The notes: generated by a model from the letters alone, not told the origin. 64,000 nucleotides of DNA from CAVQBP01 sp963723205 (GCA_963723205.1 CAVRQC010000041.1:124001-188000); one strand, 5' to 3'. Shown: positions 46,566 through 56,529, numbered from the stretch's first letter. Numbers and translations: made by a program.

Positions 46566-49500
46566 TTACATATTGCTGTATTTTGCCCTTATAACTTCAA
46601 GTTCCTTAATAATCCTTTCAAAATCATTAACAAGTTTATCGCATAATTGAATCGTGTTTTCTTCAATTTTACTTTCTTTCCCTGCTTTTTCAAGAAGAGA
46701 ACAAATCTTTGCAAAATTTTCTATGCCAAGAGTCAAACTATTTCCTTTTAATTTATGCGCAAAAAACCTCAGTTTATCATAATCATTTCCATCAATAGCA
46801 GTTTTAATTTTACCTATAACTTTCGGCATATCGGAAATATAAATATCTAAAAGTTCAATAAAGAATTGGATATCCTGAACCGTTTGTATATCGTTAATAA
46901 AAGTTATTTTAGATTCATCAATAAGTTTTGTGGACGATTTCTCATTTTTTAACTGCTCAATTAATCGATCTTTCTTCTTATATATTTTTTTTGCCCAATC
47001 CAAAACTATAGAATATATTTCATCTACCTTTAATGGTTTGGAAATATAGTCATCCATTCCTTTTGCCAGGCATTCATTTTTATCTTCATTAAAAGCGTTT
47101 GCAGTCATTGCAATAATAACCGGTCTTCTGTCTTCGGAAAATTCTTTTCGAATATTTTCGGTGGCCGAAAAGCCGTCCATTTCCGGCATAAATAAATCCA
47201 TAAAAACAATATCATAATTTATACTTTTCACAGCTTCAAGAGCTTCATATCCATTTGCCGCTATATCTATTCTATACCCCATCTTCTCAAAAATTCTTAA
47301 TGCAACTTTTTGATTTATGGTATTATCTTCAGCTAACAATATTTTAAGCTTATAATTTTCCGAAAGATCCGGAATTACACCATCAAAACCTTTTTTAGAT
47401 TTTCCTTTCTGTTCTTTTTTAAATGCAGCGACCAGCTTATCATAGAGCTGATGATGTTTTATCGGCTTAGTAATTACCGATAAGTTCAAATTATTGTTTT
47501 CAAAAAGGGCATCTTTTTTTCCAATTGAAGATAGAATAATAAACGGCAGATCTTTCCCTTTTTTCATCTCAACAATTTTTTCAGCTAACTTAATTCCATC
47601 CATCTCAGGCATACGGTAATCAAGTATTGCTGCATCAAATGATTCCTCTTTGCGAACTATATCTAAAGCTTCAATAGGTGAATTAGTTGCTTTATATTCT
47701 ATCCCCCATTGTTCAGCCTGTGAGGTTAAAATTTTAATGTTTGTTTTATTATCATCAACAATTAAAATCCTCTTTCCTTTAATTAATGGTTTTTTGGCTT
47801 TTAAATATATTTTTGATTGTGAAGGCACAAGCTCTGATTTGATTGTAAAATAGAAAGTCGAACCTATACCGGGTTTGCTGTCGACCCACATTTTTCCGCC
47901 CATTAATTCTGTAAGCCTTTTACTTATTGCAAGTCCTAAACCGGTTCCGCCGTAGGTGCGTGTTGTTGACGAATCAACCTGGCTGAAAGATTTAAATAAT
48001 TTACCCAGCTTTTCATTTGGAATTCCAATCCCACTATCTTTAACGGAAAAAGAAATCTCACACAAATTATCGTCTAAATTCCTGGAACTGGCTTTTATAA
48101 AGACTTCGCCTTCTTCGGTAAACTTGATAGCATTACTTAATAAATTAGTTAGAATTTGTCTTAATCTTGTAACATCACCGTTAATAACAATCGGGGTGTT
48201 ATTTTCAATTAAATAAACTATATCAAGTCTTTTTTCCGCAGCTTTGGTAGACAGCAAATCCAAAGAATCTTCAATACAATCCCTTAAATCAAAAGGTTGA
48301 TTTTCAAGCTCTAATTTCTCAGATTCTATCTTAGAAAAATCAAGGATATCATTTATAACTACTAATAGCTGATCACCGCTCAACCTTATAGTTTCAACAT
48401 ATTCTCTTTGCTCCCGAGTTAAACCGGTATCTAAAAGCAGCCCGGTCATACCGATTACACCATTCATAGGAGTACGAATTTCATGACTCATCAAAGCCAA
48501 AAATTCAGCTTTTGCTTTTACTGCAGCTTCAGCTCTATTAACAGCATTATTCAGTTCAGTATTATTCTTTACTAATTTCTCCAGAACCTCATTAAGTTTA
48601 ATTGCTGCTCCAAAAGTGGAAGCCATTATTCTCAGCAGTGATTCTTCATCATTTTCCCATTGCCTTTCATACTTACATTCATCAAACCCTATAAAGCCCC
48701 AATATTGCTCATCAACCATTATGGGTACTAATATTATCGATTTAATATTAATATCGATAAAAGCTTTTTTTATATCTTGCGGAAGTTTCTTAATAATAAA
48801 CTTAAGAGAATTCCCTTTAGAGAAATTCTCATAAAAATTCAAAGCTTCAAACCGCGAATACGATAATCTTTGTAAAGCTTCATTCTGAATTTGTGAATCG
48901 GAATCTTTTTCTACCCATTCATAAAGAAGACTCAGATACATCTCTTCGGTATCGGGTTTAATTTTATGCTTATATATGTATACTCTGTCAACATTTGCCG
49001 ATTTACCTAAAATTTCTAAAGCTGAAGTGAAACTTTCTTTTATATCGCGGGTGGAGATTAAACTTTTTGTAGCTTCAGCCATTCCATATAGAAGACGATC
49101 TTTTTTTTCCAGCAGCGAATAATTTTTTTTCTGTTCGGTTTCATCACGGAAAATACTTAAAACCATTCTTTCCCCATTTATACTATCTATAAATGAGTTT
49201 ACCATCTTTATATCTACCGTCTTACCATTCCAGAGTTTTGCAGTAGTAGAATACTGAGTCTTTATATTAGAATCCCTGAAATTGATTATATAGCTGGATT
49301 GGATATGTTCCCGATCGGATTCCCTGTAGACCGATGAGAGTTCTTTCCCTTCTATTTCTTCAATTGTCTTTCCTACAAGATTAGCATAAGCAGTATTACA
49401 CATATAAATAATACCTTTGCTGTCTGTTAATCTCATTCCATCAATTGCTTTTTCCCAGATAGATTTAAATATGTTTTCATTAACTTCCGAACGGATTTTA

Positions 49501-49673
49501 TTTTCAAGATTTTCTGAATTTAAACGTTCTATTAATTCAGAAATATTAGTGAAATAGTTACTTAGTTTTTTAGGTATTTTATTTTCTTTTAATAACTGAT
49601 TTATAAAAGACTGGAATTCCTGGAACTTTTCCTGGTTTAATGAGACAATATTTGATTTTGGTTTGTTTTTCAA
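46566..49673 (-). CDS. Soluble hybrid histidine kinase (PAS-GAF-HisKA-HATPase-REC-REC-Hpt)
   Basis: A 1035-residue phosphorelay protein without membrane segments. Domains in order: a PAS around 70-185 (GMRLTDSKGIIYMCNTAYA), a GAF around 200-365, HisKA with MSHEIRTPMNGVIGM (phospho-His near 396), HATPase with FSVKDSGIGIP and GGTGLGLAIS, a first receiver near 634 (LIVDDNKTN, LDYRMPEMDG), a second receiver near 776 (LLAEDNTINQ, MDLFMPEMDG) and an Hpt with FFAHKLKGNSLTLG near 972. This is the BarA/TodS-like full relay. No response-regulator output gene is adjacent, so its target lies elsewhere. The GAF-PAS input suggests a cytoplasmic small-molecule or redox signal. Confidence 0.94.
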   Translation of the reverse strand: MKNKPKSNIVSLNQEKFQEFQSFINQLLKENKIPKKLSNYFTNISELIERLNSENLENKIRSEVNENIFKSIWEKAIDGMRLTDSKGIIYMCNTAYANLVGKTIEEIEGKELSSVYRESDREHIQSSYIINFRDSNIKTQYSTTAKLWNGKTVDIKMVNSFIDSINGERMVLSIFRDETEQKKNYSLLEKKDRLLYGMAEATKSLISTRDIKESFTSALEILGKSANVDRVYIYKHKIKPDTEEMYLSLLYEWVEKDSDSQIQNEALQRLSYSRFEALNFYENFSKGNSLKFIIKKLPQDIKKAFIDINIKSIILVPIMVDEQYWGFIGFDECKYERQWENDEESLLRIMASTFGAAIKLNEVLEKLVKNNTELNNAVNRAEAAVKAKAEFLALMSHEIRTPMNGVIGMTGLLLDTGLTREQREYVETIRLSGDQLLVVINDILDFSKIESEKLELENQPFDLRDCIEDSLDLLSTKAAEKRLDIVYLIENNTPIVINGDVTRLRQILTNLLSNAIKFTEEGEVFIKASSRNLDDNLCEISFSVKDSGIGIPNEKLGKLFKSFSQVDSSTTRTYGGTGLGLAISKRLTELMGGKMWVDSKPGIGSTFYFTIKSELVPSQSKIYLKAKKPLIKGKRILIVDDNKTNIKILTSQAEQWGIEYKATNSPIEALDIVRKEESFDAAILDYRMPEMDGIKLAEKIVEMKKGKDLPFIILSSIGKKDALFENNNLNLSVITKPIKHHQLYDKLVAAFKKEQKGKSKKGFDGVIPDLSENYKLKILLAEDNTINQKVALRIFEKMGYRIDIAANGYEALEAVKSINYDIVFMDLFMPEMDGFSATENIRKEFSEDRRPVIIAMTANAFNEDKNECLAKGMDDYISKPLKVDEIYSIVLDWAKKIYKKKDRLIEQLKNEKSSTKLIDESKITFINDIQTVQDIQFFIELLDIYISDMPKVIGKIKTAIDGNDYDKLRFFAHKLKGNSLTLGIENFAKICSLLEKAGKESKIEENTIQLCDKLVNDFERIIKELEVIRAKYSNM

Positions 49674-49921
49674 TACTATCAGCTGATTGTTTGAAATTTC
49701 AATATGTTTAACTTATAAATTTAACATATTTATTCGAATAATTATCATTCAAAAAATGAGCCAGCTTAAGTAATCCGTTAAATTAATGCTTCTTTATATT
49801 CACAGATATATATAAGAAATCTTTTCTATTAAAATTCCTTTAATACAGGATTAAAAATCTTGCTAGCCAGATATTTATTCTCTAATTTTGATCAATATTT
49901 TTTAATTATGGATATCAAATT

Positions 49922-51103
49922 ATGAGAAGAAAAATTGTAGCTCTTCCCGGTGACGGTATCGGTAAAACTGTCCTGCCGGAAGCCATGAAAGTATTAAACT
50001 CTGCTGGGTTTGAAGCAGATTATATTTATGGTGATATCGGCTGGGATTTCTGGTGTAGAGAAGGAAATGCACTGCCTCAAAGAACCATTGATCTTTTAGA
50101 AGAATATAAAATTGGTTTGTTCGGTGCAATTACAAGCAAACCAAAAGATGCTGCAGCAAAGGAACTGGACCCATCACTTAAAGATAAAGGTTATATTTAT
50201 TTTAGCCCTATAGTGGGATTAAGACAATACTTCAATCTTGATATATGCATCAGACCCTGTCAATCATTTAAAGGAAATCCACTTAATTTTATTAGAAGAA
50301 AAGATGGTGGATTTGAAGAACCTATTGTAGATGCCGTAATATTCAGACAGAATACCGAAGGATTATATTCGGGAGTTGAATGGACTAATCCTCCTAAAAT
50401 TGTAAGGGATGCATTTGAAACTCATCCTAAAATGAAAGCATTTAAAAATGTACCAAATGAAGACCTTGCCATATCTTCAAGAATTGTCTCCAGGAATGCG
50501 TGTAAGAGAATTCTTAAAGAGGCCTTTGAGTATGCAAAAAAATTCGATTACAAAAATGTTACTGTTTGTGAAAAACCCAATGTACTTCGGGAAACTTCCG
50601 GTATGATGTTTAATGAAGCCAGAATTATTGCAAAGGATTATCCTGGAATTCAATTATGGGATACAAATATCGATGCACAAATGATGTGGCTGACAAAAAA
50701 TCCGGAAATTTATGGGGTACTTGTTGCCGAGAATATGTTCGGGGATATAATAAGCGACGGCTTTGCAGGTTTAGTCGGCGGTTTAGGATTTGCCTGCAGT
50801 GCAAATATCGGTAAAGATGTTGCATTATTTGAACCAACTCATGGTTCTGCTCCTAAATACCAGGAATTAAACCCTTCTATAGTCAATCCTATTGCTATGA
50901 TATTAAGTGCATGTATGATGCTGGACCATCTGGGAGAAAATGAAAAAGCAGAAAAAATTAGAAGTTCTATAGCTAAAGTTATTGAAGAAGGAAAAGTAAA
51001 AACTTATGATATGTTAAAATTAAAAGGTGGTCCTGATGTGTTTAAACATGGAGCTTGCACAACACAGCAGATGACGGAAGAGATTATTAAAAATATTGTT
51101 TGA
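49922..51103 (+). CDS. Isocitrate/isopropylmalate dehydrogenase family enzyme, substrate uncertain
   Basis: A 393-residue beta-decarboxylating dehydrogenase. Seen: LPGDGIG, the phosphorylation-loop equivalent SPIVGLRQYFNLDICIRP, DAVIFRQNTEGLYSGVE with the catalytic Tyr, VCEKPNVL with the catalytic Lys, ENMFGDIISD with the metal Asp residues, and EPTHGSAPKYQE, whose Lys-Tyr resembles NADP-type isocitrate dehydrogenases. In E. coli IDH numbering Asn115 (SLNVALR) is Ile here, so the gamma-carboxylate pocket differs. With the aconitase-like gene next to it, the substrate is probably isocitrate or a homolog such as homoisocitrate. It heads the 49.9-58.1 kb cluster. Confidence 0.85.
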   Translation: MRRKIVALPGDGIGKTVLPEAMKVLNSAGFEADYIYGDIGWDFWCREGNALPQRTIDLLEEYKIGLFGAITSKPKDAAAKELDPSLKDKGYIYFSPIVGLRQYFNLDICIRPCQSFKGNPLNFIRRKDGGFEEPIVDAVIFRQNTEGLYSGVEWTNPPKIVRDAFETHPKMKAFKNVPNEDLAISSRIVSRNACKRILKEAFEYAKKFDYKNVTVCEKPNVLRETSGMMFNEARIIAKDYPGIQLWDTNIDAQMMWLTKNPEIYGVLVAENMFGDIISDGFAGLVGGLGFACSANIGKDVALFEPTHGSAPKYQELNPSIVNPIAMILSACMMLDHLGENEKAEKIRSSIAKVIEEGKVKTYDMLKLKGGPDVFKHGACTTQQMTEEIIKNIV

Positions 51104-51162
51104 TTTCTAAATTGTAAAAATTTTATCAGTAATATATTGCAATTAAGCAATTAAAGGGAATT

Positions 51163-51696
51163 ATGAAAGATGAAGTTTTAAAAATATGGCCAGAAATAAA
51201 CTGGATTAAAGATGAGAATTTAAGAGAAAAAGTTTTGGACTGCTGGACTTATGCCATTGAAAAAAGTGTATTAAGCATTGAAGATTTAAATACAATCCCC
51301 TTCTCTCTTTTAATTAAAGACTGCAAAATTTCATTTATGAATCACAAGCGTACTGCAGTACAGCTTTCTGTAGATATTGCAAACCGGATGCAGGAAAATT
51401 TTGGCGATCAGATTAAAATTGATATGAATATTCTAATTGCCGGTGCAATATTAATTGATGTAGGAAAATTAGTTGAATATGATAAGGTCAGCGGGAATCT
51501 AACAACAAGTAAAGCCGGCAAACTACTGCGTCATCCATTTAGCGGAGTAGCAATTGCAGATCGTTTTGAATTACCACCGGAAGTTCAGCATATAATTGCA
51601 TATCATGCAAAAGAAGGAGATTTAGCAAAACGAAGTATTGAGGCGTTAATTGTACATCATGCAGATTTCGTAAGCTTCGAACCATTCAAGGAGTGA
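51163..51696 (+). CDS. HD-fold protein with degenerate metal motif
   Basis: A 177-residue all-helical protein resembling HD-domain phosphohydrolases: MNHKRTAVQLSVDIANRM gives the first His, RHPFSGVAIADRF and YHAKEGD the later ones, and LIVHHADFVSFE the last Asp. The central HD doublet is replaced: ILIDVGK stands where family members read LLHDIGK. Metal binding and catalysis may be altered or lost. Its stop lies 3 bases before the aconitase ATG, with the Shine-Dalgarno GGAG overlapping the end of the gene, so it is firmly part of the metabolic operon. Role in the pathway is unknown. Confidence 0.78.
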   Translation: MKDEVLKIWPEINWIKDENLREKVLDCWTYAIEKSVLSIEDLNTIPFSLLIKDCKISFMNHKRTAVQLSVDIANRMQENFGDQIKIDMNILIAGAILIDVGKLVEYDKVSGNLTTSKAGKLLRHPFSGVAIADRFELPPEVQHIIAYHAKEGDLAKRSIEALIVHHADFVSFEPFKE

Positions 51697-51699
51697 ACC

Positions 51700-53667
51700 A
51701 TGCCCCAAACCTTAATCGAAAAAATCGCTCAAAATTATGCAGTTGGCCTGGATAAAGATCAGCTAATTCATACAGGTGATTATGTGTCCATAAAACCTGC
51801 TTATGTTATGACTCATGATAATACGGGTGCTGTCATTCCAAAATTTAAATCTATTGGTGCAACAAAGCTTTTCAATCCAAGACAGGTAGTTCACACACTC
51901 GACCATAACGTTCAGGATAAAAGTGAAAAAAATCTGGAGAAATATAAAAAGATTGAAGAATTTTCTAAATCAATGAGTGCAGACTTCTATCCTGCCGGCC
52001 GGGGAATCGGACACCAGATTATGTGTGAAGAAGGATATGCATGGCCGGGAACTATGGTAGTAGCATCAGACAGCCATTCAAATATGTACGGAGGATTGGG
52101 TTGTCTGGGGACTCCAATTGTAAGGACCGATGCTGCTGCAATTTGGGCAACAGGCAGAACCTGGTGGAAAGTTCCTCCAATAGCTAAAGTAATTTTAACA
52201 GGAAAATTAAGATCGGGTGTTAAAGGAAAAGATGTAATTATTGCTCTATGCGGTTTTTTTAATAAGGATGAAGTATTAAATCATGCATTGGAATTTACAG
52301 GTGATGGAATAACATTTCTTTCAGTTAATGAAAGATTAACTATAGCTAATATGACTACCGAATGGGGTGCTTTAGCCGGCGTTTTTCCTGTAGATAATAT
52401 TACATTAGAATGGTTAAGAAAAAGAGCTTATTTTATTAAAGCCAGAGGTCTGGCGGGTGTAAATTCAGATGTAGATGGGAAAGGGGTTCATCCAAGATTA
52501 AATGAGCAAAAGATTTTAGAATTGGAAAAGAATATACTCGAATCTGATCATGATGCATTTTATTCAAAAGAAATTATTATTGATCTTTCAACTATTCAGC
52601 CTTTTGTTTCGGGACCAAACACCGTCAAAGTAATGTCTCCTGTATCGGAGTTAAAAAATAAAAATGTAAAAATTAATAAAGCATACCTCGTTTCGTGTGT
52701 AAACAGCAGGGTTGGGGATCTTGCTGAAGCGGCTGATGTCGTTAAAGGGAAAAAAGTTGCAGAGGGTGTTAAATTTTATGTTGCCGCAGCATCGAGTGAA
52801 GTTCAGGCTGATAGCGAGAAGCGGGGTGATTGGCAAACTTTATTAAATGCAGGAGCAATGCCGCTTCCTCCAGGATGCGGTCCTTGCATTGGTTTGGGTA
52901 CCGGACTTTTGGAAGATGGCGAAATAGGGATTTCTGCAACAAACAGAAATTTTAAAGGAAGAATGGGTTCTCCAAATGCACAAGCTTATTTAGCTTCACC
53001 TGCTGTTGTTGCCTATTCTGCAGTTTCAGGAAAGATCGATTATTCATGGGAAGATTCTTCAGCCAACATTAGTGGAAAAATTAAATTATACAATAAGAAA
53101 CAGGAAGAAAAAACGAAGACAAAGATTATTAATAGATTCCCTGAAATGCTTGAAGGAGAATTGCTTTTTTGTTATCAGGATAATCTGAATACTGATGGAA
53201 TTTATCCCGGGAAATATACTTATGTTGATGATTTTACTCCTCAGCAGCAGGCTGGCGTTGTTATGGAGAATTATGACCCTGAATTTAAAAATATTGCAAA
53301 AGAAGGAGATATTTTAGTCGGAGGTTATAATTTTGGGACCGGTTCTTCACGTGAGCAGGCCGCAACAGCATTAAAGTACAAGGGAATCAGGTTATTAATA
53401 GCCGGTTCATTAAATGAAACTTATAAACGAAATGCTTTAAACAACGGATTTCTTTTAATTGAATGCCCTGAATTGGTAAATGATTTTAAAGATAAATATG
53501 ACAAACATAAATTAACTGTAAAGACTGGAATTACAGCAAAAATAGATTTTACGGGTTCATCAATACTGGTTGATAATAAAACTTATTCTTTTGATCCGGT
53601 TGGTGAAGCAGCTCAAGAATTAATTGTTGTCGGAGGATTGGAAGAATGGGTGAAAGGTAAGCTTTAA
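51700..53667 (+). CDS. Aconitase-superfamily hydratase, homoaconitase-like
   Basis: A 655-residue [4Fe-4S] hydro-lyase. Cluster cysteines: Cys in VSCVNSRVGDLAEAA (usual SCTNSR, Thr replaced by Val) and the pair in PPGCGPCIGLG. The N-terminal GIGHQIMCEEGYAWPG, SDSHSNMYGG and the GISATNRNFKGRMGSPNAQAY run follow, then a C-terminal swivel domain with GGYNFGTGSSREQA. Several stretches are closer in wording to fungal homoaconitase (Lys4 type) than to AcnA/AcnB; this is from memory of the family, not a search. The context supports interconversion of citrate and isocitrate or a homologous pair. The ATG has GGAG at good spacing. Confidence 0.88.
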   Translation: MPQTLIEKIAQNYAVGLDKDQLIHTGDYVSIKPAYVMTHDNTGAVIPKFKSIGATKLFNPRQVVHTLDHNVQDKSEKNLEKYKKIEEFSKSMSADFYPAGRGIGHQIMCEEGYAWPGTMVVASDSHSNMYGGLGCLGTPIVRTDAAAIWATGRTWWKVPPIAKVILTGKLRSGVKGKDVIIALCGFFNKDEVLNHALEFTGDGITFLSVNERLTIANMTTEWGALAGVFPVDNITLEWLRKRAYFIKARGLAGVNSDVDGKGVHPRLNEQKILELEKNILESDHDAFYSKEIIIDLSTIQPFVSGPNTVKVMSPVSELKNKNVKINKAYLVSCVNSRVGDLAEAADVVKGKKVAEGVKFYVAAASSEVQADSEKRGDWQTLLNAGAMPLPPGCGPCIGLGTGLLEDGEIGISATNRNFKGRMGSPNAQAYLASPAVVAYSAVSGKIDYSWEDSSANISGKIKLYNKKQEEKTKTKIINRFPEMLEGELLFCYQDNLNTDGIYPGKYTYVDDFTPQQQAGVVMENYDPEFKNIAKEGDILVGGYNFGTGSSREQAATALKYKGIRLLIAGSLNETYKRNALNNGFLLIECPELVNDFKDKYDKHKLTVKTGITAKIDFTGSSILVDNKTYSFDPVGEAAQELIVVGGLEEWVKGKL

Positions 53668-53710
53668 CAATTTAGTAATAGTAAAATTTTACAATTAAAC
53701 AATTATTTTT

Positions 53711-55144
53711 ATGGAAAAATCAATATCAAGACAAATAGCAGAATTTGCAGTAAATCTAAGATATAAAGATCTGCCTAAAGAAGTGGTTTATGAAGTTAAA
53801 CGATTTCTTTATGATTCAATTGGCTGTGCTTACGGCGGTTATCATACAAAGGATGTTAACATATTAAGAAATATTTATAAAAAGATCGGCGGGAAAAAAG
53901 AATCAACTTTAATTCGATTTGGGGATAAAATTCCTGCGGTTAATTCTGCATTAATTAATTCTTTAATGATTCGGGCTCTGGATTTCAATGACATATACTG
54001 GAAGGAAGATCCTTCCCATCCTTCTGATTTAATTCCGGCGGCACTTTCTGTGGGAGAAATGGTTAATGCTTCAATGAAAGAAGTAATAACTGCAATTGTA
54101 CTCGGATATGAGTTTGAACAAAGACTATGCGAATTTGCAGTCCCGGGTATTCGCGAGAGAAAATGGCATCACGCAACTCTTACTCAATTTGTTTCCCCTA
54201 TAGTTGCTGGAAAGCTTTTAGGATTAAATGCTGATCAAATGGTAAATGCAATTGGAATAAACGGGAGCCACAATCATACAATTGGTTGTCCCACCGCAGG
54301 CAAATTGACTATGATGAAAAATACTGTTGATCCAATGGCAGTACAATCCGGAGTTTTTGCCGCATTAATGGCAAAAGAAGGTTATACAGGAACAGAAACT
54401 GTATTTGAAGGCAAAGAAGGTTTTATGGATTGTTTCTTCGGATGGAATATTAAAGAACAAAGCATAGAAGCTGTACAGATGAAAGGAAGAGATGGTCTTG
54501 GTGAATGGAAATGGGATTTAGACAAACTCATTGGCAATTTAGGTAAAAATTATAAAATCCTTGAATGCGGAATGAAAGCTTTTCCCACCGAGGCTCTAAC
54601 ACATACTCATATTTCGGCAGCATTGAAAGTTGTTACAAAAAATAATATTAATTATGATCAAATTGACTCTGTAACAGTTACGACAATTGCAAGAGCATGT
54701 GATATTCTTTTCGATCCGCAAAAATACAATCCTGAATCAAGGGAAACCGCCGACCATTCGCTTCCCTATTGTATTGCTGCCGCTTTGGTTGATCATAAAA
54801 TTACTACTCAGTCCTTTTCAGAAGAGAAGCTCAAAGATCCTAAGATAAAAGAAGTAATTAATAAAATTAAAGGGGAAGCTTCCTTAGAATTTGAAAAAAT
54901 GTTCCCGGCTAAACAGCCTTCAAAAGTTCTGATAAAGACTAAAGACGGGAAGGAATATTCAGAGTATCTTGAATTCCCTAAAGGTGATCCAAGAGAACCA
55001 ATGTCTGAAGAAGATCTGGATAACAAATTCAATTCCTTATCCGACAAACTTTTAACTAAAAGAAAACAAAGAAATGTTAAAAAAATGATATTTAAATGTG
55101 AGAAGAAAAAAGCCAGGGATTTTATGGAAAATTTAGTCGTTTAA
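53711..55144 (+). CDS. MmgE/PrpD family protein
   Basis: A 477-residue member of the family that includes 2-methylcitrate dehydratase (PrpD), cis-aconitate decarboxylase and iminodisuccinate epimerase. Seen: the N-terminal RQIAEFAVNLRYKDLPKEVV, DSIGCAYGGYHT, ALDFNDIYWKEDPSHPSD, GKLLGLNADQMVNAIGI, and the K-A-F-P-T-E segment of the lid domain, then ADHSLPYCIAAAL. It uses no cofactor. In this cluster it would act on a tricarboxylic acid (citrate or an alkyl-citrate) or decarboxylate cis-aconitate. Which of these cannot be decided. It sits 43 bases behind the aconitase gene. Confidence 0.88.
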   Translation: MEKSISRQIAEFAVNLRYKDLPKEVVYEVKRFLYDSIGCAYGGYHTKDVNILRNIYKKIGGKKESTLIRFGDKIPAVNSALINSLMIRALDFNDIYWKEDPSHPSDLIPAALSVGEMVNASMKEVITAIVLGYEFEQRLCEFAVPGIRERKWHHATLTQFVSPIVAGKLLGLNADQMVNAIGINGSHNHTIGCPTAGKLTMMKNTVDPMAVQSGVFAALMAKEGYTGTETVFEGKEGFMDCFFGWNIKEQSIEAVQMKGRDGLGEWKWDLDKLIGNLGKNYKILECGMKAFPTEALTHTHISAALKVVTKNNINYDQIDSVTVTTIARACDILFDPQKYNPESRETADHSLPYCIAAALVDHKITTQSFSEEKLKDPKIKEVINKIKGEASLEFEKMFPAKQPSKVLIKTKDGKEYSEYLEFPKGDPREPMSEEDLDNKFNSLSDKLLTKRKQRNVKKMIFKCEKKKARDFMENLVV

Positions 55145-55230
55145 TTGCTTTATTGTTGTATTGTTAAATTGTTTTATTGTTTTTTAACTTTCTTATAATT
55201 TAAATCATTAGAATTTCTGAAAAGAGTATA

Positions 55231-56439
55231 ATGAACAATCAAAAATTAAAATCATCAGCAGGTAAACGGGGAGGAAATATTCGTTCTGATTGTTATTTTG
55301 AGATCGAAGTCAAAAATTCAGGCGGAATTAAAATAGAATTAAATAGTAAAGTTTCTTCAATGTATGGAGAATCAATAAAAGAACAAATTAAGGATGTCTG
55401 CAAATATTTTGGAATAAAGAATGCAAGGATTTTTTTAGAGGACAGTGGAGCGCTTCCTTTTGTTATTGAGGCAAGATTGGAATCTGCAATTAAAAAATTA
55501 TATCCTGAAATAGAAAAAGAATATTGGATTCCTTTCAACAAAAAAAATTCTTATAAAACTTATAAAGATAAATTAAGAAGAAGCCGTTTATATCTTCCAG
55601 GTAATGAACCGAAATTTTTTGTAAATGCAGGTCTGCACAAACCCGATGGAATAATATTAGATCTTGAAGATAGCGTAGCTCTTTCTGAAAAAGATTCTGC
55701 TCAATTATTAGTCAGAAATGCACTTCGTTCAGTAGATTTCTATGGCGCAGAAAGAATGGTGAGAATAAATCAACTGCCAAGAGGACTAACTGATTTAAGG
55801 TACACTGTTCCACATAATGTACATGTAATTTTAATTCCCAAATGTGAATCTTCAAAACAAATAAAAGATGTAGAAGAAGAAATAAATAAATTAAAGAGAG
55901 AATATAAAATAAAAAACGAAATTTGTTTAATGCCTATTATTGAAAGCGCATTAGGAATCATTAAAGCATATGAAATAGCTTCAGCATCAAAAAATATTTG
56001 TGCTCTTGCTATTGGATTGGAAGATTATACTGCAGATATCGGAACTCAAAGGACAAATGAAGGAAAAGAAAGCTTCTTCGCAAGATCCATGATTGTAAAT
56101 GCTTCCAAAGCTGCAGAGGTGCAGGCTATCGATACAGTATTCTCCGATGTTGGGGATATGGAGGGACTGAGACAATCTGTCCTGGAAGCCAAATCATTAG
56201 GTTTTGAAGGGAAAGGATGCATTCACCCAAGACAAATAAAAATTATTCATGAGGCTTTTGCCCCGGCAATAGAAGAAATAGAAAAAGCTCAAAAAATAGT
56301 TGAGGCATTTGAAGAAGCTGAAAAGAAAGGATTGGGAGTTGTTTCCTTAGGTACAAAAATGATTGATCCTCCGATAGTTAAAAAAGCTCAGAAAATAATT
56401 GAATTGGCAAGAATAAATAATTTATTAATCAAAAATTAG
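55231..56439 (+). CDS. Citrate lyase gamma-beta fusion (CitD acyl-carrier + CitE lyase)
   Basis: A 402-residue protein. Residues 1-95 match CitD, the acyl carrier of citrate lyase: AGKRGGNIRSDCYFEIEV and LEDSGALPFVIEARLESAI; Ser19 is the probable attachment site of the phosphoribosyl-dephospho-CoA group. Residues about 115-400 match CitE: RSRLYLPGNEPKF, ILDLEDSVALSEKD, AIGLEDYTADIGTQRTNEG and CIHPRQIKIIHEAFAP. CitE cleaves citryl-ACP to oxaloacetate plus acetyl-ACP. In the enteric systems citD and citE are separate genes. CitF follows 90 bases later. No citC, citX or citG for cofactor attachment is in the window. A related citramalate lyase is an alternative. Confidence 0.88.
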   Translation: MNNQKLKSSAGKRGGNIRSDCYFEIEVKNSGGIKIELNSKVSSMYGESIKEQIKDVCKYFGIKNARIFLEDSGALPFVIEARLESAIKKLYPEIEKEYWIPFNKKNSYKTYKDKLRRSRLYLPGNEPKFFVNAGLHKPDGIILDLEDSVALSEKDSAQLLVRNALRSVDFYGAERMVRINQLPRGLTDLRYTVPHNVHVILIPKCESSKQIKDVEEEINKLKREYKIKNEICLMPIIESALGIIKAYEIASASKNICALAIGLEDYTADIGTQRTNEGKESFFARSMIVNASKAAEVQAIDTVFSDVGDMEGLRQSVLEAKSLGFEGKGCIHPRQIKIIHEAFAPAIEEIEKAQKIVEAFEEAEKKGLGVVSLGTKMIDPPIVKKAQKIIELARINNLLIKN

Positions 56440-56449
56440 AAAAAAAATA

Positions 56450-56514
56450 GAACACGGATCAGACAGATACAATGGATAAAAAATTATCAGTAACAATCTG
56501 TCAAATCCGTGTTC
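56450..56514. repeat. REP-like hairpin between citDE and citF
   Basis: Arms GAACACGGAT-CA-GACAGAT (56450-56468) and ATCTGTC-AA-ATCCGTGTTC (56496-56514) match in 17 of 19 pairs around a 27-base loop. It fills almost the whole citDE-citF gap. Its outer edge resembles the element at 32289-32365. Confidence 0.6.
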
Positions 56515-56529
56515 CATTAAAGGTTATAA

